Assembly: GCF_023073915.1 (NCBI RefSeq)
Contig: NZ_JADPKK010000019.1
Span: 310,001 to 374,000, forward strand
Direction: 5' to 3'
Source of the DNA: Bradyrhizobium sp. 149
GTDB lineage: Bacteria; Pseudomonadota; Alphaproteobacteria; Rhizobiales; Xanthobacteraceae
DNA length: 64,000 nt
Shown here piece after piece: positions 7,212-16,465 of this stretch. The notes under the pieces were generated by a model. That model saw only the letters and a list, made by a program, of their open reading frames with translations. It was not told the origin of the DNA and did no database searches. Both the position numbers and the translations under genes were made by a program. Each line of letters starts with the position of its first letter. Position 1 is the stretch's first letter.

Positions 7212-9587
7212 TCAATCCTTCAACGCGTAGGCGATGACGTAGTCCCCGCGCTTGGTGCCGAACGAGCCATGGCCGCCGGCCGCGGTGACGACATATTGCT
7301 TGCCGTCGGCCTCGTAGCTCATCGGCGTCGACTGGGCACCAGCCGGCAACCGATCTTCCCAGAGCACGTTGCCGTTGCGCACGTCGTAAGCCCGGATCGT
7401 GTACTCGTAGGTGCCGGTGTAGAATGCGACTCCGCCTGCGGTCGTGATCGGCCCACCCAGCATCGGCACGCCCATCCTGAAGGGAAGCGGAAGCGGCGTG
7501 GTGTCCCTGATGGTGCCGTTGGGATGCTGCCACACGATCTTCATCGTCCTGAGATCGATTGCGGCCATCGAGCCCCATGGCGGCCGGTAGCACGGCACGG
7601 AGAACGGCGAGAGAAAACCCGACAGATCCACCCCGAACGGAGTGCCATACATCGGCTGCGTCCCGACCTCGCTGCCGACCGGCTTCTCGGCCGTCGGCGT
7701 GGGAGGATTGAGAGGGCCGCGCGGAATGAGCCTTGAGACGAAGGGAAACGACATCGGGTTGGCGATGGCGATCTGTCTCACGGGATCGACCGCGATGCCG
7801 CCCCATTCGAACATGCCGAGATTGCCGGGGAACACCAGCGTGCCCTGCAACGATGGCGGCGTGAACGTGCCCTCGTAACGCAGTCGATGGAACGCAATCC
7901 GGCACAACAGCTGGTCGAAGATCGTACCGCCCCACATATCGGCGCCGGTCAGTTTCGCCTCCGGGCGGAATGTCAGCTCGGAAAACGGCTGCGTCGGCGC
8001 GGTGCGGTCGCCGGGCGCGGCTCCTTGCGGGACCGGGCGCTCCGGCGCCGGCACGATCAGTTCGCCGTTCCTGCGGTCGAGCACAAACAGGTTGCCCACC
8101 TTGGTCGGCTGGATGATCGCGGGCACGACGCCCTTGGCCGTCGTGACATCGACCAGACTCGGTTGCGACGGAACATCCATGTCCCAGAGGTCGTGATGCA
8201 CGGTTTGGTACGACCAGACGCGTTTGCCGGTGTTGATGTCCAGCGCCACGATGGAGCTGGAATAGCGCTCGACGAGCTCATTGCGATTGCCGCCCCAGAT
8301 ATCGGGACCATTGTTGCCGGTGGGAATAAAGACGAGGTTGAGCTTCGGGTCGAACGCGGCGGAGATCCACGAATTCGGCGATCCGTTGGTATAGTGGCGG
8401 GTCGGCGACGGCAACGCGTTCTCGTCCGCCGCGCCGGAGTCCCATGCCCAGACCAGCTTGCCGGTGTAAACATCGAAGCCGCGGACGACGCCCGACGGCA
8501 CGTCGACCGCATAATTGTCGATGACCGCGGCGGCCACAACCAAAATCTTGTCGCTGACAACCGGCGGCGACGTCGGCTCGAAAAAACCCGTCGTCGTGAT
8601 TCCCATCCCGTCTTGCAGGTTGAGAGTGCCGTGGTCGCCGAAGCTGTCGCAGAGCTTGCCGCTGTCGGCATCGAGCGCGATCATGCGCCCGTCATTGACC
8701 GGCAGGAATATCCGCCGGGGACATTCGGCGGGCGCCGCACCACCGCTGCTGTCGACGGCGCCGGCTCCCGTTTCGTGATAGGAGACCCCGCGGCAGGTCA
8801 TATGCTGGAACGTCTTGTTGAAGGTCAGCTTGGGATCGTACCTCCAGCGCTCGGTGCCGCTCTTGGCGTCGAGCGCAAACAGGACCTGGTGCTGCGAGCA
8901 AAGATAGAGCGTATCGCGCACCTTGATCGGAGTGACCTCGAAGGTCGTCTCGCCGGAATCGTTTGGCGTTGCCACGTCGCCGGTGCGGAAGGTCCAGGCG
9001 ACCTTGAGCTTGCCGACATTATCAGGCGTGATCTGCACCAGCGGCGAATAGCGCTGTCCAAACTGGGTACGTCCATACGCACGCCAATCGCCATCCGGCT
9101 GCGGGTCGGCTTCACTTTGCGGGACCGCAGAACCGGACTCCGCGATCGTGCCATTGACGTCGTGATAGCTGGAGAACAGCCCGATCACGAGCACGACCGA
9201 CGCCATGGCGATGGCGGCCCAGAGCGGCGCCGTTGCACTTCGGTAGGACACCCGCTCGTTTCGCACCAGTCCACGGACGATCACCGGCGTGAGAAGCCAA
9301 AGCGCCATCGGGAAGACGACGTCGCCACGCGCCGCGAGCGGCCACCAATCGAATTGCACCTCGTAGACGGCCCATGCCAGCGTGCCGACCAGCACGATTG
9401 CAAACAGCCATAGCGCAGATTGTCGCTGCGCCACGAGCAGCGCGGCCGTGAGCAGAAGGCCGGCACCAAGCATGACGTAGAAGATCGAGCCGCCCAACGC
9501 GGCAAGCCAGATGCCGCCGGCCGTGAGGACCAGGCCGATCAAGGCATAGATGACACCCGTGACAAAGACCGCCCTGGATCGCTGCAT
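7212..9587 (-). CDS. Membrane-bound PQQ-dependent dehydrogenase (glucose/quinate/shikimate family)
   Basis: The 791-residue product matches the size of membrane glucose and quinate dehydrogenases. About five N-terminal membrane segments (1-140) hold the quinone site, and the rest is a periplasmic PQQ beta-propeller. The motif GNNGPDIWGGNR (about 424-435) supplies the catalytic Asp (about 429), and the WDMDVPSQP and DYVIAYALKD blocks are typical. It oxidises a sugar or cyclic acid in the periplasm and passes electrons to ubiquinone, and needs PQQ and a divalent cation. Sequence alone does not separate Gcd from QuiA. I chose the ATG at 9587 (MQRSRAVFVTG) because GGGAG lies just upstream. Confidence 0.92.
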   Translation of the reverse strand: MQRSRAVFVTGVIYALIGLVLTAGGIWLAALGGSIFYVMLGAGLLLTAALLVAQRQSALWLFAIVLVGTLAWAVYEVQFDWWPLAARGDVVFPMALWLLTPVIVRGLVRNERVSYRSATAPLWAAIAMASVVLVIGLFSSYHDVNGTIAESGSAVPQSEADPQPDGDWRAYGRTQFGQRYSPLVQITPDNVGKLKVAWTFRTGDVATPNDSGETTFEVTPIKVRDTLYLCSQHQVLFALDAKSGTERWRYDPKLTFNKTFQHMTCRGVSYHETGAGAVDSSGGAAPAECPRRIFLPVNDGRMIALDADSGKLCDSFGDHGTLNLQDGMGITTTGFFEPTSPPVVSDKILVVAAAVIDNYAVDVPSGVVRGFDVYTGKLVWAWDSGAADENALPSPTRHYTNGSPNSWISAAFDPKLNLVFIPTGNNGPDIWGGNRNELVERYSSSIVALDINTGKRVWSYQTVHHDLWDMDVPSQPSLVDVTTAKGVVPAIIQPTKVGNLFVLDRRNGELIVPAPERPVPQGAAPGDRTAPTQPFSELTFRPEAKLTGADMWGGTIFDQLLCRIAFHRLRYEGTFTPPSLQGTLVFPGNLGMFEWGGIAVDPVRQIAIANPMSFPFVSRLIPRGPLNPPTPTAEKPVGSEVGTQPMYGTPFGVDLSGFLSPFSVPCYRPPWGSMAAIDLRTMKIVWQHPNGTIRDTTPLPLPFRMGVPMLGGPITTAGGVAFYTGTYEYTIRAYDVRNGNVLWEDRLPAGAQSTPMSYEADGKQYVVTAAGGHGSFGTKRGDYVIAYALKD

Positions 9588-9899
9588 GATCGCTCCCGGT
9601 ACGAACAAGGGACCGGGCCTGTCCCGCGCACCCGCGACAGACCCGCTCTTGAGGATTTTCATCCGATCAAACAACCATTGGATGCTGGGCGGACAAATGA
9701 CATGGAACCGTTCGGGGTAAGTCCCGTCGCGCCGGCTAGTTGAGGCCCGGCCCAGCGCTTCGCCGCCTTTAATGATCTGAGAGCCCTAATGGTGGCTTCT
9801 TCACCAATTGTTGTCCGCTCCGGCCCCGCCTGCCAGCCATCCCGAAACATAACTTGTGCATTGCAGCATCGTCGTTAGACAGAGTCTTCGATTTCAGAG
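9588..9899. other. Divergent intergenic region
   Basis: About 310 bp between the PQQ dehydrogenase and the MFS exporter. An 8-bp inverted pair (gcggacaa at 9689-9696 and ttgtccgc at 9811-9818) is the only symmetry I noticed and may be chance. No gene or RNA is supported. Confidence 0.45.
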
Positions 9900-11159
9900 G
9901 TGAGCTTCTTGTCCGACGTCAATGCCGACGATTGGGTGTCCTCGGGACACCGGCCCATGGGTTTCCCCGAATTCGTCATCGTGATCGCGTCGATCATGGC
10001 GCTGAATCCGCTTGCGATGGACATGATGCTCCCGGCGCTGCCCAATATCGGGTCAGCTTTCAATATCCCCGTCGCCAACCATCTCCAGCTGGTGCTGTCG
10101 ACCTTCCTGATCGGCTTTGGCGCAGGCCAGTTCGTCATGGGTCCGCTGTCGGACCGCTTCGGCCGCCGCCCGGTGCTGCTCGGCGGGATGGCGGTCTATG
10201 CTGTGGCGAGCGTGCTGGCGATTGCCGCGCCGTCCTTCGAGACGCTGCTGCTGGCGCGCGCACTGCAGGGCTTCGGCACCTCGGCGACGCGCGTGATCGC
10301 AACTTCGATCGTGCGCGACTGTTACGTCGGCCGCCGCATGGCGAGCGTGATGTCGCTTGCGATGATGATATTCATCGCCGTCCCCGTGATCGCGCCCTCC
10401 TTCGGACAGGCAGTGCTGCTGGTCACGCAATGGCGCGGCATTTTCGTCGTGCTGATGCTCTACGGGCTGCTCGCGCTCGCATGGTGCGTGCTGCGACTTC
10501 CGGAGACGTTGCCTGAAGGCGAACGCAGGTCGCTTGCGCCGGCCGACGTGCTCAGGGCCTACTGGCAGACCGTGACCCATCGCCAAACCATCGGCTACGC
10601 GCTCGCCGCTGGTAGCGTCATGGGTGCGCTGTTCGCCTACGTATTTTCGGCCCAGCAGGTTTTTGTCGGTATCTATCACCTCGGCCATTATTTTCCACTC
10701 GCCTTCGCGGCGATCGCGGCCGGCACCGCCATTGCCGGCTTTCTCAACGCGAGATTCGTCGGGACCCTCGGCATGCGCGTGATCTCGCACGGCGCGCTGA
10801 CGCTCTACACCGCGGTGGCGGGCGTGATGCTGCTGACTGAAAGCCTCGGCGCGCTGCCGCTTCCGCTGTTCATGGTGCTCTCGGCGCTCATGATGTTCTC
10901 GTTCGGCATGATGGTCGCCAACTTCACCGCCCTCGCGATGGAGCCGCAGGGCCACATCGCCGGCACTGCGTCTTCGCTCTACGGCTCGATCACCACGTTG
11001 ATCGGCATCGCCGTCGGCATGGCGATCGGACAAAGCTTCGACGGCACGCTGCTGCCGTTCTCGGTTGGCTTCTTCGCGTCGTCACTCGCGGCCCTCGCGA
11101 TCGTGCTGGTGGTGGAGAAGGGACGGCTGTTCAAGCCGCATCATCGCGCCCTCGCGTGA
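9900..11159 (+). CDS. MFS multidrug exporter, Bcr/CflA type
   Basis: A 419-residue transporter with about twelve membrane segments. The early motif LNPLAMDMMLPALPNIGSAF and the loop 2-3 motif GPLSDRFGRRP are diagnostic of the Bcr/CflA drug-proton antiporters. It would export drugs or dipeptides using the proton gradient; the substrate is unknown. The start is either the GTG at 9900 or, better placed after the GAGGTGAG ribosome-binding site at 9897-9904, the TTG at 9909. The choice changes only three residues. Confidence 0.93.
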   Translation: MSFLSDVNADDWVSSGHRPMGFPEFVIVIASIMALNPLAMDMMLPALPNIGSAFNIPVANHLQLVLSTFLIGFGAGQFVMGPLSDRFGRRPVLLGGMAVYAVASVLAIAAPSFETLLLARALQGFGTSATRVIATSIVRDCYVGRRMASVMSLAMMIFIAVPVIAPSFGQAVLLVTQWRGIFVVLMLYGLLALAWCVLRLPETLPEGERRSLAPADVLRAYWQTVTHRQTIGYALAAGSVMGALFAYVFSAQQVFVGIYHLGHYFPLAFAAIAAGTAIAGFLNARFVGTLGMRVISHGALTLYTAVAGVMLLTESLGALPLPLFMVLSALMMFSFGMMVANFTALAMEPQGHIAGTASSLYGSITTLIGIAVGMAIGQSFDGTLLPFSVGFFASSLAALAIVLVVEKGRLFKPHHRALA

Positions 11160-11213
11160 GGAACTTCCAGACGGGTTTGATGTTGTACTGCAGCAATTTG
11201 AGAGGAAGGCGAG

Positions 11214-11357
11214 ATGGAACAAGAGAGCAGACTCGATCAGCCCGCGCGCGAAATCGAGCGGCCCACCCCACGGCAACCAATTTCTGAGCAGCAGCCGGAC
11301 AGAAGCCTGCCGTTCGCAGGTGAAGGGCTGGAGCAGCTGCGCGACAGCCACTGCTAG
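11214..11357 (+). CDS. Small hydrophilic protein of unknown function (47 aa)
   Basis: An ATG preceded by a good purine-rich ribosome-binding site (gaggaaggcgag) opens a 47-codon frame beginning MEQESRLDQPAREIERPTPR and ending SHC. The product is hydrophilic and rich in Glu, Gln, Arg and Pro, with no membrane segment, so it is probably disordered. It lies 54 bp downstream of the exporter gene and upstream of a strong hairpin. I do not recognise a family. Existence is inferred from the ribosome-binding site and the position before the terminator. Confidence 0.5.
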   Translation: MEQESRLDQPAREIERPTPRQPISEQQPDRSLPFAGEGLEQLRDSHC

Positions 11358-11384
11358 AAGAGGTCGAGTCAGTGTTGGTTCATG

Positions 11385-11428
11385 GAAACGGCGCCGCGGA
11401 GAGATCCACGGCGCCGTTTCGCTTTTCA
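11385..11428. terminator. Strong hairpin terminator between convergent genes
   Basis: Arms gaaacggcgccg (11385-11396) and cggcgccgtttc (11409-11420) pair over 12 bp around a 12-base loop, followed by gctttt. It lies between the small plus-strand gene and the convergent binding-protein gene, so it may act on both strands. Confidence 0.75.
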
Positions 11429-11445
11429 GACCAAGAGCCCTCGCC

Positions 11446-13053
11446 CTACTCCGACTTGTCGACGTTCCAGAACAACGGGGTGGCGGGACCGTCGAGCACG
11501 CCGGTCAGCGATTTGCGCCAGCCGCTCGGCAGGAGATATTGCCCCAGCGGGATGTAGATCACCTGCTCATAGGCTTCCTTCTGGATGTCAGCGGCGATCT
11601 TCTTCTGATCGTCGAGCGAGGCGGCGCGAACGAAGTCGTCCTTGAGCTTTTCGATCTTGGCGTTCTCCGCCCAGCCGAACCAGCCCTTCTTGCCCTGGCC
11701 GCCGATCGAGAGATTGGCGATCGGGTTGGAGACGTCGGCCGCGACCCAGTTGGTGAAGAACATGTTCCAGCCGCCTTCCTTCGGAGGCTTCTGGCTGGCG
11801 CGGCGGCTCACCACCGTCTGCCAATCGGTCGCTTGCAGGTCGACCTTGAAGCCGGCCTCGCGCAGCAACTGAGCCGCAACGATCGGCTGCGCCTTCAGCG
11901 TCGTGACGTCGCCCGGCGCCATGATCACGATCGGGGTGCCGTCATAGCCGGACTCCGCGAGCGCCTTCTTGGCTTCGGCCATGCCGTTGCCCTTCACCAG
12001 GGTCTCGCCACCGACCTCGGTCGCGAATGGCGTGTCGCACACGAAGAAGGCGCCGCAGATCTTCTGATATTTGGCATTGCCGACGAGCGCGTCGAGAACG
12101 TCCTTCTGGTTTATCGCCAGAAAGGCAGCACGGCGCACTTTGACGTTATCAAACGGGGGATAAAGGAAGTTCATCCGGCCGAGGGTCTGGAAGCCGAACT
12201 TGTTCGAGACCTCGATCGTGATCTCCTTGTTCGCCTCCAGCAACGGCAGCATGTCGTAGGGCAGATTCTCCATGAAATCGATGTCGCCCGACTGCAGCGC
12301 GTTCACTGCGGTCTGCGAGTCCGGCATGGTGATCCACTCGACGCGGTCGACCTTCACCACCTTGCCGCCGGAGGTCCAGCTCGACGGCTCCTTGCGCGGC
12401 ACGTAGTCGGTGTTCTTGACGTAGACCGCCTTCACACCCGGCTGGAATTCCGACTGCACGAACTTGAAAGGACCCGAGCCGATCTGCTCCGGGATCTGCT
12501 TGTCCGGCGGCGTCTCGGCGAGGCGCTTCGGCATCATGAAGGCAACGCGGGAGGACGGCTTGCCGATCGAGTCGAGCACGAGGCCGTAGGGCTCCTTCAG
12601 CTTCAGCGTGATGGTCTTGGCATCGGTCGCCTCGATGCTGGCGGTGAAGTCGAGCAGTTTCTGGCCCATGCCGTCGACCGCGGCCCAGCGCTTGAGCGAG
12701 GCGACGCAGTCCTCGGCCGTCACCGGCGCACCGTCATGCCACTTCAGTCCGTCGCGCAGCGTGAACGTGTAGGTGAGCTTGTCGTCGGAGATCTTCCAGT
12801 CCGCCATCTGCGGCTGGATCTTGAAGTTCGAATCCGGCGCCACCAGGGTGTCGTAGATCATGTAGCCATGGTCACGCGTGATGTAGGCCGTGGTGAAGAT
12901 CGGATCGATGATGCGCAGATCCGAATGCATCACTGCCGTGATGGTCTTGCCGGCCGCAAGCACCGGCGACGCCAGTGCGATCGAAAGCGCGACGACCGAC
13001 AGCGCAAATTTGGAGGCGAACGCGCGAGGCCCCCGGCGCATCAACTTAAACAT
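11446..13053 (-). CDS. Peptide-type ABC transporter substrate-binding protein (SBP family 5)
   Basis: The 535-residue product begins with a Sec signal peptide (MFKLMRRGPRAFASKFALSV, cleavage probably at VLAAG near 34). The mature part matches DppA/OppA-type periplasmic binding proteins: early TYTFTLRDGLKWHDG near 105-120 and the C-terminal RAASLDDQKKIAADIQKEAYEQ segment. It would deliver a peptide or opine-like ligand to the permeases at 14617-16465. The ATG at 13053 is preceded by AGGAGA. It is transcribed away from the rest of the import operon, with 269 bp of divergent promoter region to the peptidase gene. Confidence 0.93.
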   Translation of the reverse strand: MFKLMRRGPRAFASKFALSVVALSIALASPVLAAGKTITAVMHSDLRIIDPIFTTAYITRDHGYMIYDTLVAPDSNFKIQPQMADWKISDDKLTYTFTLRDGLKWHDGAPVTAEDCVASLKRWAAVDGMGQKLLDFTASIEATDAKTITLKLKEPYGLVLDSIGKPSSRVAFMMPKRLAETPPDKQIPEQIGSGPFKFVQSEFQPGVKAVYVKNTDYVPRKEPSSWTSGGKVVKVDRVEWITMPDSQTAVNALQSGDIDFMENLPYDMLPLLEANKEITIEVSNKFGFQTLGRMNFLYPPFDNVKVRRAAFLAINQKDVLDALVGNAKYQKICGAFFVCDTPFATEVGGETLVKGNGMAEAKKALAESGYDGTPIVIMAPGDVTTLKAQPIVAAQLLREAGFKVDLQATDWQTVVSRRASQKPPKEGGWNMFFTNWVAADVSNPIANLSIGGQGKKGWFGWAENAKIEKLKDDFVRAASLDDQKKIAADIQKEAYEQVIYIPLGQYLLPSGWRKSLTGVLDGPATPLFWNVDKSE

Positions 13054-13322
13054 AAAAGTTTCTCCTGACGTGAAACTGTTCAAAGGCAGGTTATTGATTG
13101 AGCATCCGGTTCGTTCCTTAGGCGAACTAACCTCATGCAATGCCTTTATCTTTTCGAGACTTGCAGACAGTGCCGAGCGCGTCAATCCGGTTTCGCTGCA
13201 AGCCCAAGCGGCGCGCGCACGGGCTCCACAAGGATCGGTTTCGCTCTACAACGCTCTCCGCCTGTCCTGCCCCGCGCCGATGCAATCTGCGTTCCATGTT
13301 CCGAAGCTCGAGAGACATTGAG

Positions 13323-14453
13323 ATGAATCCAGCCAATCTTCCCTTCGATTGCGAAGCGATGCTCCAGGGCCTGCGCGGCTGGGTGGAATGCGAAAGCCCG
13401 ACCTGGGACGCGAGCGCCGTGAATCGCATGCTCGATATCGCAGCGCGGGAGATGACGATCATGGGTGCGACGATCGAGCGCATCGCCGGTCGCCAGGGCT
13501 TTGGTGGCGTGATCCGCGCACGCTTTCCGCATCCGAAGCAAGGCGAGCCGGGCATCCTGATTGCCGGACACATGGATACCGTCCACCCCGTCGGCACCAT
13601 CGAGAAGCTGAAATGGCGGCGCGAGGGCAGCAAGTGCTACGGACCGGGCATCTACGATATGAAGGGCGGCAATTATCTTTCGCTGGAAGCGATCCGCCAA
13701 TTGGCCCGCGCCTCGTTCACGACGCCGCTGCCGATCACCGTGCTGTTCACGCCCGACGAGGAAGTCGGCACGCCCTCCACGCGCGACATCATCGAGGCCG
13801 AAGCCGCGCGCAACAAATACGTGCTGGTGCCCGAGCCCGGCCGCGCTGACAACGGCGTCACCACCGGACGTTACGCCATCGCGCGCTTCAATCTCGAGGC
13901 GACCGGCCGGCCCAGCCACGCCGGCGCGACCTTGTCGGCGGGTCGCTCGGCGATTCGCGAGATGGCGCGCCAGATTCTCGCCATCGACGCGATGACGAGC
14001 GAGGACTGCACGTTTTCGGTCGGTGTCGTGCGTGGGGGGCAATGGGTCAATTGCGTCGCCACGACCGCCACCGGTGATGCGCTTTCAATGGCTAAGCGCC
14101 AGGCCGACCTCGATCGCGGCGTCGAGAGGATGCTGGCGCTCTCCGGTACAACCGATGATGTCGCCTTCAAGGTGACACGCGGCGTGACGCGTCCGGTCTG
14201 GGAGCCCGATGCCGGCACCATCGCGCTGTACGAAAAGGCGCGGGCGATCGCCAAGTCGCTCGGCGCAGAACTGCCGCATGCCAGCGCCGGCGGCGGCTCC
14301 GACGGCAATTTCACGGGCTCAATGGGCATCCCGACTCTCGACGGCCTGGGCGTGCGTGGCGGCAACGGCCACACGCTCGAAGAGTATATCGAGGTCGAAA
14401 GTCTCGTCGAACGCGGCCGGCTGATGGCGGGGCTGCTCGCTACGCTGGAGTGA
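13323..14453 (+). CDS. M20 family metallopeptidase (carboxypeptidase G2-like)
   Basis: A 376-residue cytoplasmic-looking M20 peptidase. The dinuclear zinc site is intact: His83 (GHMDT), Asp112 (YDMKGG), Glu147 (DEE), Glu171 (PEPGR) and His350 (GGNGHT). Within M20 it resembles the glutamate-carboxypeptidase group, which releases C-terminal acidic residues from peptides or folates. It sits between the divergent binding protein and the permeases, so it may process imported ligand. I chose the ATG at 13323; the frame is open back to 13140 but the extra Arg-rich residues do not fit. Confidence 0.93.
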   Translation: MNPANLPFDCEAMLQGLRGWVECESPTWDASAVNRMLDIAAREMTIMGATIERIAGRQGFGGVIRARFPHPKQGEPGILIAGHMDTVHPVGTIEKLKWRREGSKCYGPGIYDMKGGNYLSLEAIRQLARASFTTPLPITVLFTPDEEVGTPSTRDIIEAEAARNKYVLVPEPGRADNGVTTGRYAIARFNLEATGRPSHAGATLSAGRSAIREMARQILAIDAMTSEDCTFSVGVVRGGQWVNCVATTATGDALSMAKRQADLDRGVERMLALSGTTDDVAFKVTRGVTRPVWEPDAGTIALYEKARAIAKSLGAELPHASAGGGSDGNFTGSMGIPTLDGLGVRGGNGHTLEEYIEVESLVERGRLMAGLLATLE

Positions 14454-14616
14454 TGGCGCGAGCCACGCCACCAACCGAGCCAGCTCACCAAAACAAGGTG
14501 ACCGCACTGCAAAAACTGCGGCCCGGATGGCATGGGAATTGCTGAAATGTTAGGCTGATGGCAGAACCCACTGCAGCCTCTGCCTCTGATTTGACTCTAA
14601 TCTGACGGGATCCAAC

Positions 14617-15558
14617 TTGCTCGGATATCTCCTTCGCCGAATTTTCGCCGCCGTGCCCGTGATGGGCGTGGTGGCGCTGTTCGTCTTCCTCCTGCTCCGC
14701 CTCACCCCGGGCGATCCCGCCGCGATTCTTGCGGGCGACAACGCCACGCCGGAGCGGCTCGAGCGCATCCGCACCTCGCTCGGTCTCAACGAGCCGCTGA
14801 TCGTGCAGTTCATCACCTGGCTGAACAAGCTGCTGCATGGCGATCTCGGAACTTCACTCATCTCCAATCTCCCGGTGATGAAGATGATCGGCCAGCGGGT
14901 CGAGCCGTCGATCTCGATCGCGCTGTCCACCATCATTCTCGCCGTCATCGTCGCTGTTCCCCTGGGTGTGATCGCGGCCTGGAAGCACGGCACCTGGATC
15001 GACCGGTTCGTGATGGGCCTGTCGGTGCTCGGCTTTTCGGTGCCGGTGTTCGTGGTCGGCTACATCCTGATCGAGGTCTTCGCGATCGACCTGCGGTGGG
15101 TGCCGGTACAGGGCTTCCGCAGCATCTCGAACGGTTTTGGGCCGTTCTTCGAGCGCATCATCCTGCCGACCTGCGCGCTGTCCTTCATCTACATCGCGTT
15201 GATCGCGCGCATGACACGCGCGGCGATGCTCGACGTGCTCGGCGAGGACTATGTCCGCACCGCGCGCGCAAAGGGCATCAACGAAGTCGCCGTGATGATG
15301 CGCCATGCGCTGCGCAACGCCGCGGTGCCCGTGATCACGGTGATCGGTACCGGCTTTGCGCTTTTGATCTCCGGGGTCGTCGTCACCGAGAGCGTGTTCA
15401 ACATCCCCGGCATCGGCCGCCTCACGGTGGACGCGGTTCTGGCGCGCGACTATCCGGTGATCCAGGCGATGATCTTGCTGACGTCGTTGATTTATGTCGT
15501 CGTCAATCTCCTGATCGACGTCGCCTACACCCTGCTTGATCCCCGGATCCGGTACTGA
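14617..15558 (+). CDS. ABC transporter permease, DppB/OppB type
   Basis: The 313-residue product has six membrane segments and the hallmark N-terminus MLGYLLRRIFAAVPVMGVVA plus RLTPGDPAAILAGDNATPE. The EAA-type cytoplasmic loop is in DYVRTARAKGINEVAVMMRHALRNA (about 210-233). It forms the import channel together with the DppC-type permease 19 bp downstream. The start appears to be TTG at 14617 after a weak GGGAT site. There are about 160 bp between the M20 gene and this start, so the permease genes may also be read from the upstream promoter. Confidence 0.95.
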   Translation: MLGYLLRRIFAAVPVMGVVALFVFLLLRLTPGDPAAILAGDNATPERLERIRTSLGLNEPLIVQFITWLNKLLHGDLGTSLISNLPVMKMIGQRVEPSISIALSTIILAVIVAVPLGVIAAWKHGTWIDRFVMGLSVLGFSVPVFVVGYILIEVFAIDLRWVPVQGFRSISNGFGPFFERIILPTCALSFIYIALIARMTRAAMLDVLGEDYVRTARAKGINEVAVMMRHALRNAAVPVITVIGTGFALLISGVVVTESVFNIPGIGRLTVDAVLARDYPVIQAMILLTSLIYVVVNLLIDVAYTLLDPRIRY

Positions 15559-15577
15559 GGCAAGGATAACAACAAAA

Positions 15578-16465
15578 ATGTCGGTCGATACCCTTCCTCA
15601 GTCGTCCATCCCGATCACGTCGCCGCTGCGGCCGCGCCTCGGATTCCTGACCTCGACGCCGATCATCGCGGCAGCGACCATCTGCCTGGCGTTGGTCGTG
15701 CTGATCTCGATCCTGGCGCCGTTGATCGCGCCGTATGATCCAATCCAGCTTGCGCCCTCGCAGCGGCTGAAACCCTCTTCGGCGCAATTCCTGCTCGGCA
15801 CCGACGCCTACGGCCGCGACCTGCTCTCGCGCGTCATGTACGGCGGACGCATCTCGCTTCTGATCGGCATCGGCTCGGCGATCATGTCGATCGTCATTGG
15901 GCTGGCGATCGGCCTCGTCTCCGGCTTCTTCAAGCTGGTCGATTCCGTCATGATGCGGATCATGGACGGTTTGATGGCGATGCCGAGCATCCTGCTGGCA
16001 ATCGCTGTGGTGTCGCTGTCCGGCGCCAGCCTCTGGACCGTGCTGATCGCGATCACGATTCCCGAAGTTCCGCGCGTGGCACGACTGGTGCGCTCGGTCG
16101 TGCTGTCGGCGCGCGAGGAGCCCTATGTTGAAGCGGCGATCTCGGTCGGCTCATCCCTGCCAAAGATCATGTGGCGGCATTTGATGCCGAACACGATCGC
16201 ACCTCTGATCGTCCAGGGCAGTTACGTCTGCGCGTCGGCGATCCTCACCGAGGCCATCCTCTCCTTCCTCGGTGCCGGCATCTCGCCGGAGACGCCGACC
16301 TGGGGCAACATCATGGCCGAGGGCCGTCAGTACTTCCAGCTCAAGCCGACGCTGATCTTCTGGCCGGGCCTGTTGCTGTCGATCGCGATCCTCAGCATCA
16401 ATTTGATCGGCGATGCCGCCCGCGACGCACTCGATCCGCGCATGAAGCAGCGGGAAGGCAAATGA
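15578..16465 (+). CDS. ABC transporter permease, DppC/OppC type
   Basis: A 295-residue inner-membrane permease. It has an N-terminal helix, a conserved early block APYDPIQLAPSQRLKPSS leading to LLGTDAYGRDLLSRVMYGGR, and the EAA loop EPYVEAAISVGSSLPKIMWRHLMPN. It pairs with the DppB-type subunit. The ATG at 15578 follows aagga. Its stop overlaps the ATPase start as ATGATGA, so translation of the two is probably coupled. Confidence 0.95.
   Translation: MSVDTLPQSSIPITSPLRPRLGFLTSTPIIAAATICLALVVLISILAPLIAPYDPIQLAPSQRLKPSSAQFLLGTDAYGRDLLSRVMYGGRISLLIGIGSAIMSIVIGLAIGLVSGFFKLVDSVMMRIMDGLMAMPSILLAIAVVSLSGASLWTVLIAITIPEVPRVARLVRSVVLSAREEPYVEAAISVGSSLPKIMWRHLMPNTIAPLIVQGSYVCASAILTEAILSFLGAGISPETPTWGNIMAEGRQYFQLKPTLIFWPGLLLSIAILSINLIGDAARDALDPRMKQREGK

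Noticed and set aside
9689-9818. gcggacaa/ttgtccgc inverted pair between PQQ dehydrogenase and exporter
   Set aside because: Only 8 bp and 114 bases apart; too weak to call an operator.
9659-9850. 63-codon minus-strand frame in the intergenic region
   Set aside because: No ribosome-binding site and no recognisable composition or conservation.
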